Shown here piece by piece: positions 44,263 to 53,821 of a stretch of 64,000 nt of DNA. How positions within the stretch are numbered: the stretch's first letter is position 1; each line of letters begins with the position of its first letter. The stretch is from the NCBI RefSeq assembly GCF_024746835.1, contig NZ_CP080531.1, positions 5,352,001 to 5,416,000 of the forward strand, written 5' to 3'. The notes under the pieces are model-generated. The model was given only the letters and a program-made list of their open reading frames with translations, made no database searches and was not told where the DNA came from. A program made the translations under genes and the position numbers. The stretch comes from Mesorhizobium sp. AR02. Lineage in GTDB: Bacteria > Pseudomonadota > Alphaproteobacteria > Rhizobiales > Rhizobiaceae.

Positions 44263-45083
44263 TGGGAACCATTGTCGATATGTCGACGCTCGGCGGGGCG
44301 CGGGAGCGCTCCGGCAATATTGCCGTCCGGGTGATGGGGACGCCGCGATCCGGCACCAATCTGGCGAAATATCTGCTCGAACGCTATCTCGGGGTACAAA
44401 TCGTCTTCGATAATGGCTTCTGGAAACACGGGGTCTTTCCGGCGCTCATGAACGGGCGCGACATACAGTATGGCGACCTGCCCATTGTCGTCCTGAGCAA
44501 GGATCCCGTCAGCCAGATCCTGTCGTGGTTCCGTCTTGCCAGGAACGACACGATTTTCAAGCCGAACGGGAATCTCGGTTCGTTTCTCACGCAGCCCTTC
44601 GAAGTCAGGCAGGATTTCACCGAGCCGAAGCGCATGGAATACAGGTTCCACTCGCCGGCCGATTACTGGAACCAGTTCTATTTCGCCATGGATGCGCTTC
44701 GCCGCTCCGGCGCGCCGGTGCATTTCGTGCGCTATGAGCAGCTGGTTTCAGACCCGGCCGACTGTCTGGGTTCGATCTCGCGTTTTCTCGATCTTGCCTC
44801 GTTCTTCGATGCCCGCCGCGTGGTGGCTCTCCCCAGGCACACACTTGGTGCCAGCAATGACTTTGATGCCGCGGAAAGCCCGGCGGATGAAAGGGCCTTC
44901 GATCCGGCGCGCGCCGAGCTTACATCGGCGCTTGTCAGGATGGGATGGCGCAATGCCCGCACCATCCTGCGCGCCATCGACGACGACGTGCTCGATGCCA
45001 CGGGCCGGGCCGGGTTTCGCCAGACCTGCCGCGAGGCGGTTGGCCCGGCCGCCATGCTGAGGTCGCTCGTCGGCTTCTGGTGA
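44262..45083 (+). CDS. Sulfotransferase-like protein (PAPS-type P-loop)
   Basis: A 273-residue protein starting at ATG 44262. The 5'-phosphosulfate loop is MGTPRSGTNLAKYLLERYL (residues 25-43), followed by VVLSKDPVSQILSWFRLAR, which resembles the 3'-phosphate-binding R-x7-S segment, and a C-terminal helical part. With the preceding glycosyltransferase it probably makes or sulfates a cell-surface glycan. Sulfated surface polysaccharides and Nod factors are known in rhizobia, but nod genes are absent here. A true donor specificity cannot be derived from sequence. Confidence 0.8.
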   Translation: MGTIVDMSTLGGARERSGNIAVRVMGTPRSGTNLAKYLLERYLGVQIVFDNGFWKHGVFPALMNGRDIQYGDLPIVVLSKDPVSQILSWFRLARNDTIFKPNGNLGSFLTQPFEVRQDFTEPKRMEYRFHSPADYWNQFYFAMDALRRSGAPVHFVRYEQLVSDPADCLGSISRFLDLASFFDARRVVALPRHTLGASNDFDAAESPADERAFDPARAELTSALVRMGWRNARTILRAIDDDVLDATGRAGFRQTCREAVGPAAMLRSLVGFW

Positions 45084-45103
45084 GGGTGGCCGGCGAAGAC
45101 CGG

Positions 45104-45739
45104 TCAGCCTGTCACCGCGATGCCGGCGTGATGGCTGCCCAACTGCCAGAGGGGCAGGGGAAACCGCCCGTGCTGCACTTCGAGCAGGCGAAAACCCGCC
45201 CCGCCGATCAGGCGCAGCGGATCGCGGTTGAGGTGGCAGCCGCCGGCGATCGATCCCCACAGCCGGTTCAGGCGCTCCTGCCACCGGCGGCAGCGCGGCC
45301 CCTCGGCCTGGCCGTGCTCGATGAAGATCAGCCGGCCCGTCTGCTTCAGGATGCGCCGGATTTCGCTGAGCGCGGCTTGAGGGTCGGGAATGGTGCAGAA
45401 GGCATAGGTGACGACGACCGTGTCGGCGATGCCATCGGCCAAGGGCAGGCTTTCGCCGCTGGCCCGGATGCATTCGACCGCGAAGGGCGAGGCGCGGCTC
45501 TTCGGTGCGGCGAGGCCGAGCATGGTGCCGTCGGGATCGACGCCGATCAGCCGCTCCACCCTGGCGGCGTCGTAATAGGGCAGGTTGAGGCCCGAGCCGA
45601 AGCCGATTTCGACGACGACACCTTCCGCCCGCGGGATGATGCGCCCGCGCATCCGCGAAAAGGCGCCGGCCGAGCAGCCGGCGTGGACGAAATAGGGGGC
45701 GACGCAGCGCGCGTACCAGGAGAGGCAGGTCTGGCACAT
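45104..45739 (-). CDS. Class I SAM-dependent methyltransferase (UbiE-like)
   Basis: A 211-residue methyltransferase. Motif I is VVVEIGFGSGLNLPYYD (41-57), followed by the acidic IGVDPDG (ribose-binding) and motif IV-like VVVTYAFCTIPDP, then LKQTGRLIFIEHGQAEGP. The N-terminal cysteines (MCQTCLSWYARCV) are unusual. The sequence resembles small phospholipid or arsenite-type methyltransferases; the substrate is uncertain. It converges on the sulfotransferase gene. Confidence 0.85.
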   Translation of the reverse strand: MCQTCLSWYARCVAPYFVHAGCSAGAFSRMRGRIIPRAEGVVVEIGFGSGLNLPYYDAARVERLIGVDPDGTMLGLAAPKSRASPFAVECIRASGESLPLADGIADTVVVTYAFCTIPDPQAALSEIRRILKQTGRLIFIEHGQAEGPRCRRWQERLNRLWGSIAGGCHLNRDPLRLIGGAGFRLLEVQHGRFPLPLWQLGSHHAGIAVTG

Positions 45740-45872
45740 GGCTCAGCCTCCATGCCCGGCGGCAGGGACGCCGGCAAGCAGTTCTGATGTGCGGTGGCTT
45801 GATGTATTGACCGGTGACATTTCTCGCTCCAAGGGAGTTGATCGGGCCGGATCGGCTCGAAACCGGGGATAG

Positions 45873-47462
45873 ATGGCCGGCGTCCCCTCAACGTCCTCTG
45901 ACCATCCCCGGGCGGCCGCGTGCGGATCGATGGAGCCGATACAACTCAGACTTCTGGGTTTTCCGGAGTTCCGGCTGAACGGGCGGCCAGTGGAGCTTGC
46001 CTTGCGCAAGGCGGCGGCGCTCGTCATTTACCTGGCCGAGGCCGGCGGGCCGGTGGCGCGCGACGTTGCCGCCACGCTGCTCTGGCCCGAGGCCGACGCG
46101 GAAGCCGCCCGCGCCCGCCTGCGGCGCACGCTCTACAAGATCCACATCGCCTTCGGCGAGGAGGTCATATCAGCCAGCGCGGCATCGCTCAGCCTGCGCC
46201 CGGCGCTCTTGGTCGAGGCCGACGCAAGCGCCTTCGAGCACGCCTGCGATGCCGGTCTTCTCGACGCCGCCGCCGGCCTCTACACCGGCGACTATCTCGC
46301 CGGCTTCTCGCTACCGGATTGTCCCGAATTCGAGGAATGGGTGTTCTTCCGCCGCGAGGCCTTGCGCAGCCGGCTGATGCAGGCGCTGGAGCGGCTGGTG
46401 GAAGCCAAGATCGCCGGGGGCGAACCGCGCGACGCTGTAATGCACGCCACCCGGCTTGCCTCCCTCGACCCGTTGAGCGAAAGCGCGCACCGCCATTTGA
46501 TCCGCGCCCATCTGGCGGCCGGCGACCGGGCGGCGGCCGAGCGCCAGGGCGAGGCCTGCGTGCGGCTGCTGCGCGACGAACTCGGCGTGGCGCCGGACCC
46601 CGCCACGCTCGCTCTGCTGCGCGCGCCGGATGCCGAGGTGCCGAGAACCCGCTATGTCGCGGTGGACGGCATCCATATCGCCTACCAGACCGTCGGCAGC
46701 GGCCCGGCCGATATCGTGCTTGTTCCCGGCTTCATCTCGCATGTCGAGCGCATCTGGGAAGACCGGAGCTGCCGCGCCTGGCTCAATGCTGTGTCGCGGC
46801 TCGGCCGGCTGATCCTGTTCGACCGGCGCGGCATGGGCCTGTCCGACCGCGTTGGCGCCCGCCCGACAGTCGAAGCCACCGCGCGCGACATTCTGGCTGT
46901 CATGGATGCGGCCGGCAGCCGCCGCGCCGTGCTGGTCGGCGCCTCGGAGGGCGGGCCGGGCTGCATCCGCTTTGCCGTCGACCATCCCGACCGCCTGACT
47001 GGCCTCGTTCTCTGGGGCTCGCTGGCCAAGGGCAGCCACGCGCCCGACTATCCCTTCGCGCTCACATCGGCGCAATACGACCTCTGGCAGCAGCGCCTGC
47101 TCGCCGGCTGGGGCGGCCCGGCGGAAATCGAAACTTTTGCGCCCAGCGTCGCCGCCGACCGCCAGGCGCGCGCCTGGTGGGCCGGCCTGCTCAGGGCCGC
47201 CTCCAGCCCCGGCGCGGTCGCCGGCCTGCTGCAGGCGCTGCGCGATGCAGACGTCCGCCCCCTGCTGTCAAAAGTCTCGGCCAAGACGCTGGTCCTGCAC
47301 CGCACCGGCGACCGCGCCGTGCGGGTCGAGGCCGGGCGCTATCTGGCGGCGAGGATACCGGGGGCGAGGTTTGTCGAGGTGGAGGGGGAGGATCACTGGT
47401 TTTGGGTGGGGGAGCAGCGGGCGTTGCTGGAGGGGATTGGGGGGATGGTGAGGGGTGGGTGA
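45873..47462 (+). CDS. BTAD-domain/alpha-beta hydrolase fusion protein
   Basis: A protein of 529 residues from ATG 45873 (or 510 from ATG 45930, MEPIQLRLLGFPEFRLNGRP, the usual start of such proteins). Residues ~20-110 are winged-helix-like and ~110-240 a bacterial transcriptional activator domain (BTAD; ASAFEHACDAGLLDAAAGLY, HRHLIRAHLAAGDRAAAERQ). Residues ~255-525 form an alpha/beta hydrolase: nucleophile S in VGASEGGPG, acid in HRTGDRAV, histidine in GEDHWFW. It belongs to the SARP-like regulators whose sensing unit is a hydrolase fold; the first two halves are often fused to cyclase domains instead. Probable role: regulator that binds or cleaves a small ester or lactone. Confidence 0.85.
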   Translation: MAGVPSTSSDHPRAAACGSMEPIQLRLLGFPEFRLNGRPVELALRKAAALVIYLAEAGGPVARDVAATLLWPEADAEAARARLRRTLYKIHIAFGEEVISASAASLSLRPALLVEADASAFEHACDAGLLDAAAGLYTGDYLAGFSLPDCPEFEEWVFFRREALRSRLMQALERLVEAKIAGGEPRDAVMHATRLASLDPLSESAHRHLIRAHLAAGDRAAAERQGEACVRLLRDELGVAPDPATLALLRAPDAEVPRTRYVAVDGIHIAYQTVGSGPADIVLVPGFISHVERIWEDRSCRAWLNAVSRLGRLILFDRRGMGLSDRVGARPTVEATARDILAVMDAAGSRRAVLVGASEGGPGCIRFAVDHPDRLTGLVLWGSLAKGSHAPDYPFALTSAQYDLWQQRLLAGWGGPAEIETFAPSVAADRQARAWWAGLLRAASSPGAVAGLLQALRDADVRPLLSKVSAKTLVLHRTGDRAVRVEAGRYLAARIPGARFVEVEGEDHWFWVGEQRALLEGIGGMVRGG

Positions 47463-47737
47463 GGGCGTGAGCTGAGCTTGCAGAGACGAACCTTGGCTAT
47501 GGGTGGTTTCCAGGTCCTGATTCCCGACGTAGTTCAACAATTCGAATCCAACTTGGCAGCCAAAGTACTGGCTGCTCCCCTCGATTGATCCATATGCAGC
47601 GCGCCTGAACCTGACTTCCAGAGCTGACGGGAAAGGTCGAGCATGTCAAACACTGCACGGCAACGCGAAGCCGATGTGGGCACACGTCGCGTCATGGCGC
47701 TGCCAGTTCGCCAGCCAGGCTGACGCGCTTGCGGCGT

Positions 47738-48628
47738 TCAGGCCGTGAATGCCTTGAATGTATCCCTGGACGTCAACATCACCTGGCCGTTGAATGAGAT
47801 CGAGAAATCACCGAGCTGGTACTGGCCCTGGCCGTTCTTGACCAGAATGGCACCATCGACCTTGTTTGGGCCGCTCTCGATGCTTCTGACGATCCTGTCG
47901 ACGTAGCGAAGGCTGCTCTTGGCGAAAAGCATATCGTTCTTGGCCACCTGTTGCGCGAGACGTTGTAGCTTCGGGTCGCCGCCGACACTTTGCAAGCGCT
48001 CTTCAACTGCCGTGGGGGTCATGCGCGCGAGCGTGTCATTGAGAGCTGGCAATGCCTTCTGTAGGCTGAACAAGGCATCGGATGCCATCCTGGTGGCGTC
48101 GCCGTAGCTTAGGCCCTGGTTGCCAATCGCCTTGTTCGCCTGCGCCTGCGGGCTGTGGTCGGCGGCGGCCTCCATCTCGTCCTGAATGGCCCACATATAG
48201 TCATGTTCGTCCATGGCCTTCACAGTCTCCTGCGTCTCGCCGGCAGGGATGAAGTAGCGCGCAACAGTGGGGTCCTTATGCTGGCGATCCGCCTCGACCA
48301 TCGAGCTGATGAAGCGCGTATACTCAGCATAGAGTTCGCCATAATTGGCCTTGCCGGCATGCATATAGGGGTCGTCCGCCGTCGTGGTGGAGGGTGCATC
48401 GGCGGACGAAGTCGCCGGCACATCGGTCTTGGAGGTCTGGGCGAAGCCGCCGAACAGGTCGTATTCGGTACCGTCTTCGTTGCCGGTCGCGCCCGGACGA
48501 ATGACCGGAGCCTCGGTCCGCAGCGCTGTGCCCGCTTTGACGAAGGTCGGCTGGCTGGCGCTGGCAAAACCGCTCCTGGCCGATATCAGCTTCTGTATCG
48601 TAACGGTGAGGTCCGAGGTGATCTGCAT
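47738..48628 (-). CDS. Hypothetical protein next to RTX gene
   Basis: A 296-residue protein starting at ATG 48628 (MQITSDLTVTIQKLISARSG). It has no signal peptide or membrane segment. The first 100 residues are low-complexity (SKTDVPATSSADAPSTTTAD), the middle helical (KAMDEHDYMWAIQDEMEAAA, DATRMASDALFSLQKALPAL), and the C-terminus beta-like (VNGQGQYQLGDFSISFNGQV-type pattern). I know no family. Its G+C is lower than its neighbours. It lies downstream of an RTX protein gene in the same direction, so both may be secreted or surface proteins, which is speculation. Confidence 0.65.
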   Translation of the reverse strand: MQITSDLTVTIQKLISARSGFASASQPTFVKAGTALRTEAPVIRPGATGNEDGTEYDLFGGFAQTSKTDVPATSSADAPSTTTADDPYMHAGKANYGELYAEYTRFISSMVEADRQHKDPTVARYFIPAGETQETVKAMDEHDYMWAIQDEMEAAADHSPQAQANKAIGNQGLSYGDATRMASDALFSLQKALPALNDTLARMTPTAVEERLQSVGGDPKLQRLAQQVAKNDMLFAKSSLRYVDRIVRSIESGPNKVDGAILVKNGQGQYQLGDFSISFNGQVMLTSRDTFKAFTA

Positions 48629-48936
48629 CGGGCGGTCCTTGAATTTCACATGCCTTGCATGCGATTCACAGAATGAAGTACGGCAGTTAAGCAATGGTTG
48701 AAGGTGAGTGCCGGGAAAAAATATTTATCCTGGCACCAATAGCGTTTGTCCAATATAATTCAACAATAACTAATATAGTTGGTAAGGTCGCGAAGGCGAC
48801 GAACCTTTAAAATCCGATTCCTTGGCCACTCCATGTTCAGTCATTGGACTGTCGATAGTCCAAGTGATCTGAACACAGAGCGAAGCCTCAGGCCCGCGAC
48901 GGCGCTTCGCCAGTCGCTGTTGAGCGCATTCCCTAA

Positions 48937-50112
48937 TTAGAAGAAGTCGAACTGCGCGGCAGTCAGGTCGGTCGCGGTGATTCCGGTCAGCGTAAGTGTG
49001 TCGCCGCCCCCGAAATCGATGACCGTATCGGCACCGACTTGCGACAGCAGGCCGGCGAGATCGGAGAAATCGTCGACGCCCGCGAAAGCGCCGATGCTGA
49101 CATGCTCGCCCGCCGTGGCCAGCGACAGATCGGTGATCGTGTCGGAGCCATCGCCAAACTGGAAGATAAACGTATCGGCGCCGGCGCCGCCGGTGAGCTG
49201 ATCGCCATTTCCCACGCCGCCGGCAAGCGTATCGTTGCCGTTTTCACCGTTGAGCGTGTCGTTGAGAAAACCGCCATAGACAATGTCGTCGCCGTCTCCG
49301 GCATTGACGAGATCGGCCCGGCCAAGGCCGGGCGCGTCGCCCGTGTTCTTGCCGGCGAGGTAGATGATGTTGTTGTCACTGCCGTAGCCCCGGATTTCGT
49401 CGATGCCGTCCAGGGCGGTCTGTGTGAAATCGAGAGGCGCCGATCCCGCATAGGCTGAAATCTTCACGCCGGTGAAGGTGCCGAACTCCAGGCTGGTGTT
49501 GGTGATCTGCTCAATGCCGGTAATGGATTTGATACCGATCAGGATATTGCTCTGGACCGCGACGATCCTGTCGGTTTCGGTTCCGCCGTCATATTTCGTG
49601 CCGCCAAAGCAGGGCTGCCCGACGAAGAAGTCGTCATAGCCCTGTCCGCCATTGGCGGTCAGATTGCCGCTGTAGCTCAAGTACATATCGTCGTCATCGT
49701 AGCCGCCATCGATGACCGATGCGGCGATCGAACTTCCAATTCCCATCCTGATGACGTCGTTTCCCGTGCCGCCATAGAGGCTGTCAGCGCCACCACCGCC
49801 GTCGATAATGTCGTTCCCGCTTCCACCGTCGATGACGTCGTTGGCGCCGAGCCCCGTGATTTGATCGTTGCCTTGCTCGCCATAAGCATAGTTGGTGATG
49901 TTCGAATTCTGCAGATAAATCTTGTCGTCGCCATCGCCGCCCCAGATGCGGGCGTTGCCGAGATAAAACGATGTGTAGCCGACGCTGTAGGCGTAGATGA
50001 CGTCATTGCCGCCATTGCCGTAGATGATGTCGTTTCCGCCCTTGCCCGAAATGACGTCGGCTACCGACGTGCCGTTCAGCGTTTCACCAGCTGTCGTGCC
50101 ATTGATTACCAT
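48937..50112 (-). CDS. RTX calcium-binding protein, probable type I secretion substrate
   Basis: A 391-residue protein with at least three blocks of GGxGxDxxx nonapeptides (GGDGDDKIYL; GGSGNDIIDGGGGADSLYGG; NAGDGDDIVYGGFLNDTLNG; GGAGADTFIF) that fold into a calcium-loaded parallel beta-roll. The C-terminus is acidic/hydrophobic (LTLTGITATDLTAAQFDFF) like type I secretion signals. No signal peptide and no ABC-HlyD-TolC export genes are in the window, so the exporter must be elsewhere. The protein has no evident catalytic domain. Role: adhesion or matrix, by analogy. Confidence 0.85.
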   Translation of the reverse strand: MVINGTTAGETLNGTSVADVISGKGGNDIIYGNGGNDVIYAYSVGYTSFYLGNARIWGGDGDDKIYLQNSNITNYAYGEQGNDQITGLGANDVIDGGSGNDIIDGGGGADSLYGGTGNDVIRMGIGSSIAASVIDGGYDDDDMYLSYSGNLTANGGQGYDDFFVGQPCFGGTKYDGGTETDRIVAVQSNILIGIKSITGIEQITNTSLEFGTFTGVKISAYAGSAPLDFTQTALDGIDEIRGYGSDNNIIYLAGKNTGDAPGLGRADLVNAGDGDDIVYGGFLNDTLNGENGNDTLAGGVGNGDQLTGGAGADTFIFQFGDGSDTITDLSLATAGEHVSIGAFAGVDDFSDLAGLLSQVGADTVIDFGGGDTLTLTGITATDLTAAQFDFF

Positions 50113-50387
50113 GCCTATTCTCCTCCACTATTCGACGAATTTGCCATGACGTGCGTGTTTCGAGGCATTTTTAGCCCCGCCGCTGCCGAAAATAGGAGAA
50201 GTCTAGCAGGGTTTTATTTGACCGCCAGTAGCCAAGCCCGGATTTTACGACGGAGACGACGTTTTTCCGGGAGATATAGTGTATTTCTAAATTTAGAGGC
50301 TGCTTGTATTGCGATACGATCCGGAGGCAGGGTCGAAGGCTGGACGTGCAGGCAAGAATGTCATGGGCCCGCCGCTCGACGCCCTTG

Positions 50388-50660
50388 TCACCGCTTTTCC
50401 ACAATCCGCAAATAAGCCGCCGTCACGAACAGCACGATCAGGCCGACCAGGATGCGTCTTGCGCCTTCCGGCATCTGCAAAATGGTCAGCAACGTCGTCA
50501 GCACGGTCAGGATCAGCGCGCCGATGATGGTGCCGGTGTAGCCGCCGCGACCGCCGAAGATGGAGGTGCCGCCGACCACGGCGGCGGCCACCGAGGGCAG
50601 TACCAGGGGTTCGGCGGACAGGGAAGGGGCCTTGATCAGGCCGATAACGGCAGGCTGCCG
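50388..50660 (-). pseudogene. Fragment of a sugar ABC transporter permease gene
   Basis: The bases correspond to the last ~85 codons of the permease at 51616-52596 (LIKAPSL to YLRIVE), with AAVVGGTSIFGGRGGYTG and a similar C-terminal tail (GARRILVGLIVLFVTAAYLR). The two differ by scattered substitutions and a 3-bp indel, and homology stops at about 50660. No start codon or upstream part exists, so this is a truncated paralogue left by an old duplication. Confidence 0.85.
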
Positions 50661-50833
50661 GCCAGCATGCCCAAGGTGTATCGAGGGCTGCTATCGCTTG
50701 CTATCAGCGTACGCTGGTCGGGCGCGCTGCACGACCAGCCAATGTCGAGACCATCACCCAGCTATCCTGTTCGGCATGAGGGCGATGAGCATCATGCAGC
50801 ACTTGGGGAAGCCCGGCTCGCGAAGCCTATGGT

Positions 50834-51199
50834 TCAGTCAACCTTCATAGTCATGGTGATTGTCGACTGGCCGTGGTTGACTTGGCTTTTTCCGGTGGCG
50901 GCGAAAACAAAGGTGTCAGTGCCCTTGTAGCCACTTTGCGCCTGATAGGTGACGACCGAGCGGCTGGGGACGGTGACAACACCATGCCGGGGGCGGGAAA
51001 TGATTTTAAGACTGAGGGTACCACTGGCGTGCATGGGAAATACACATTTTTGGCCGCTATGGACCATGGCGCTGCCAGTGGTGTCTACGCCAAGCCAAAA
51101 ACGCAATTGCCACGGACAGTCGTCCGCATGCGCCGATGTTGCAAGGCCCATGCCGAGAAGGCTGGCGAGAGCAAGGGCTGAAAGTCTGGTGGAGATCAT
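50834..51199 (-). CDS. Small secreted protein
   Basis: A 121-residue protein starting at ATG 51199 (MISTRLSALALASLLGMGLA, signal peptide with cleavage near AHA/DD). The mature part is ~95 residues, beta-rich, with two cysteines (DDCPWQLRF, GQKCVFPM) that may form a disulfide, and ends ITMTMKVD. The pattern LKIISRPRHGVVTVPSRSVV and YKGTDTFVFAATG resembles single Ig-like or cadherin-like secreted domains. No known family is recognised. Confidence 0.65.
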   Translation of the reverse strand: MISTRLSALALASLLGMGLATSAHADDCPWQLRFWLGVDTTGSAMVHSGQKCVFPMHASGTLSLKIISRPRHGVVTVPSRSVVTYQAQSGYKGTDTFVFAATGKSQVNHGQSTITMTMKVD

Positions 51200-51615
51200 G
51201 GAATCGTGCTTTCTTGCCAGATGAGATTTTGAATGAAGCATCGGATTGGCAGGGGCAACTACGTTTTCTGGAGACGAGCAGCCTGTATATGGCCAAGGCC
51301 AATCGTTTCGGTCTTGGGCGGAATCAGCAGCTTTTTGAAATTGCCAGTCTAAACAAAACGATAGCATATGACCAATGCCGCGGGACTGCGGAATTGTCTG
51401 AGCCGTGGAAAAAGAGCGCCAGATTTTTTCTTTGGATTTCTCGACATTCCTGATCAGTCCCCGCCTTCAGGCCGGGATTTCTGCATATTGGCGGTATGTC
51501 TCGCAATGGATTTATTTGTTATTTGAAATTGGTGTCATGAATTTGGCCGCGCTTCAGGCTGTCTTGAGCGCCTTGTTTGTGATCTCGATCCGCCGCCATC
51601 GTTGGCTCTTCGGAT
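51200..51615. other. Non-coding gap with lower G+C
   Basis: No convincing gene, RNA or repeat is seen. Composition is clearly more AT-rich than the flanks. It separates the small secreted protein from the end of the sugar operon. Confidence 0.4.
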
Positions 51616-52596
51616 CTACCTTTCCTCCACAATCCGCAAATACGCCGCCGTCACGAACAGCACGATCAGCCCAAACAAAATCCGCCGTGCCCCCTCCGGC
51701 ATCTGCAAAATCGTCAGCAGCGTCGTCAGCACGGTCAGGATCAGGGCGCCGATGATGGTGCCGGTGTAGCCGCCGCGTCCGCCGAAGATGGAGGTGCCGC
51801 CGATGACGGCGGCGGCGACCGAGGGCAGGACAAGGGGTTCGGCTAGCGAGAGCGAAGGGGCCTTGATCAGGCCGATATAGAGCAGGCCGGTGATGCCGGC
51901 GAGCAGGCTCGATGTGACGTAGAGCGCTGATATGACCTGCCAGTATTGCACGCCCGACAGGCGCGTTGCGTGTTCATTGTCGCCGACGGCGTAGAGCAGG
52001 CGGCCGAAGCCGGTGCGGGCCAGCGTGAAGACGATGAGGGTGGCCAGCGGCACGAACAGCAGCAGGGCGTTGGGAAAGCCATAGGTCACTCCGGTGCCGA
52101 GCCAGGCGAGGAAGTCGGGGATTTTCGCGCCGGATGCGATCACCGTGCGCTGGTAGACCTGCAGGCAGCCGGTGCCGATCAGGCTGGTGCCCAGCGTCAT
52201 GATCAGCGGGTGGACGCGGAAGACGCCGACGCCGATGCCGTTGACGAGGCCGATCAGCACCGCCGGCATCATCGCCAGGAGGAAGGCCACCGCCGGGTCC
52301 TGGCTGACGATCTGCGTCGCCATGATGAAGGCGCTCATCGTCGCCACTGTGCCGACCGAGAGGTCGATGCCGCCGGTCAGCATGGTCATGGTCTGGCAGC
52401 CGGCAAGGATCGCCAGCGGAATGGCGAATTTGATGGTGTTGGCGATCCAGCGCTCGTTGACGATGCCGGGGCGCAGGATCTGCAGGATCACCACCAGGAT
52501 GATGAGCAGGATGACGAGCGGGACAAGCGGCCGGTCGGCCATGAAGCGTTTTAGGCGGCGGCCGAAGGGGACGGGGGTGATCGCGGTGGTGCTCAT
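51616..52596 (-). CDS. Sugar ABC transporter permease 2 (RbsC type)
   Basis: A 326-residue permease starting at ATG 52596 (MSTTAITPVPFGRRLKRFMA). About nine helices are visible, with LTGGIDLSVGTVATMSAFIM, LIGTGCLQVYQRTVIASGAK and the conserved IGGTSIFGGRGGYTGTIIGA loop. It is the distal gene of the operon and is preceded by a family-C inverted repeat. With the permease at 52850 it would form a heterodimeric channel, less usual for ribose-type transporters, which often use one permease. Confidence 0.92.
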   Translation of the reverse strand: MSTTAITPVPFGRRLKRFMADRPLVPLVILLIILVVILQILRPGIVNERWIANTIKFAIPLAILAGCQTMTMLTGGIDLSVGTVATMSAFIMATQIVSQDPAVAFLLAMMPAVLIGLVNGIGVGVFRVHPLIMTLGTSLIGTGCLQVYQRTVIASGAKIPDFLAWLGTGVTYGFPNALLLFVPLATLIVFTLARTGFGRLLYAVGDNEHATRLSGVQYWQVISALYVTSSLLAGITGLLYIGLIKAPSLSLAEPLVLPSVAAAVIGGTSIFGGRGGYTGTIIGALILTVLTTLLTILQMPEGARRILFGLIVLFVTAAYLRIVEER

Positions 52597-52652
52597 GGCG
52601 TGGGTCCGGTTCGCGATGGGGCGGGGGCAGAGAGATCGCATCGGCGCAAAGT

Positions 52653-52815
52653 CCCCCTCACCCGGATTGCCAACCGAATTGCGAAGGGCAATTCGGGGCA
52701 ATCCGACCTCTCCCCGAGGGGAGAGGAGGACGCCGGCGTCGATGCCAGCCTCTTCTCCCCCACGGGGAGAAGGTGGACGCGAAGCGGCCGGATGAGGGAG
52801 CCTCTCACACGCGAT
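52653..52815. repeat. Inverted repeat family C, left copy
   Basis: About 160 bp (CCCCTCACCCGGATTGCCAA to GGCCGGATGAGGGAGCCTCT) is repeated in inverted orientation at 55399-55560, with the same inner hairpins (CTCCCCGAGGGGAG, CTCCCCCACGGGGAG). It lies between the two permease genes. Confidence 0.85.
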
Positions 52816-52849
52816 TGCTTTGCCGCAAAGGGCACCATCACCGCCCTCA

Positions 52850-53821
52850 TCATTGCCGCCCCCGCATCGTAATGAACGCGCCGAACATCACCACGGCGAC
52901 CATAATGGCGCCTTCGATGATGGCGGTGACGTTGGGGTCGATGGCGAGCAGCGTCAGGTCGGTGCGCACCAGGCGCAGCACGAAGACGGCGACGATGGGG
53001 CCGAGCAGGCCGCCCTTGCCGCCGCCGAGCGCGACGCCGCCCAGCACCACGGCGGCGACGCTGGCGAGCAGATAGGGGCCGGGGATGGGGGCGCCGATGC
53101 CGGTGCTCATGGTCAGCGCCAAGCCGCCAAAGGCGGCGAACAGGCCCGACAGCGCATAGGCGATGATGCGGGTGCGCTTGACCGGCACGCCTGAGCGGAA
53201 CGCCGCCAGTTCGCTCGAGCCGATGGCGTAGGTGGAAAGGCCAAGGCGCGAGCGCCTGAGCGGTATCCAGATCACGCAGAGACAGACGATCAGCACCAGC
53301 AGGGCCTTGGGCAGCCAGGCGTCGATGGCGTCGGGCAGGCCAGGGATCGGCACGGTGCCGGAGATCAACGCCTTCAGCCATTCGGCGGCAGCGCCGCCCG
53401 GCGCGTCGAGCACCAGAAGGGCGGCACCCTGCAGCACGAACAGCATGGCCAGCGTGACGACGATGTCGGGCACGCGGGTGACGACGATGAGCAAGCCGTT
53501 GAGCGCGCCAAGGACAAAGCCCATGGCGAGCACGAAGGGCACGACGAACAGGGCGTATTCCTCGGAAGCACCCGCCATCATCGAGGCGGCGGTGACGCTG
53601 GTCAGCGCCATCATGGCGGCAACCGACAGGTCGATGCCGCCGGCGATGACCACGACCGTCTGTGCGGCGACGGCGAAGGCATAGGGCAGCACGGCGCGTG
53701 CGAGCGAGCCGAAATCGCCGCTGCCATAGGCCGGCTGGATGATCTTGGTGGCGATGAAGAGCACGACAAGAAGCGCGAGCAGGCCGATGACCCAGCCCTG
53801 GCGGCGCAGGAAATGGCTCAT
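52850..53821 (-). CDS. Sugar ABC transporter permease 1 (RbsC type)
   Basis: A 323-residue permease starting at ATG 53821 (MSHFLRRQGWVIGLLALLVV), four bases into the ATPase gene's end. Motifs AGGIDLSVAAMMALTSVTAA, YAIGSSELAAFRSGV and VVLGGVALGGGKGGLLGPI are present. It is the partner of the downstream permease, though family-C repeat DNA lies between them. Confidence 0.92.
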   Translation of the reverse strand: MSHFLRRQGWVIGLLALLVVLFIATKIIQPAYGSGDFGSLARAVLPYAFAVAAQTVVVIAGGIDLSVAAMMALTSVTAASMMAGASEEYALFVVPFVLAMGFVLGALNGLLIVVTRVPDIVVTLAMLFVLQGAALLVLDAPGGAAAEWLKALISGTVPIPGLPDAIDAWLPKALLVLIVCLCVIWIPLRRSRLGLSTYAIGSSELAAFRSGVPVKRTRIIAYALSGLFAAFGGLALTMSTGIGAPIPGPYLLASVAAVVLGGVALGGGKGGLLGPIVAVFVLRLVRTDLTLLAIDPNVTAIIEGAIMVAVVMFGAFITMRGRQ

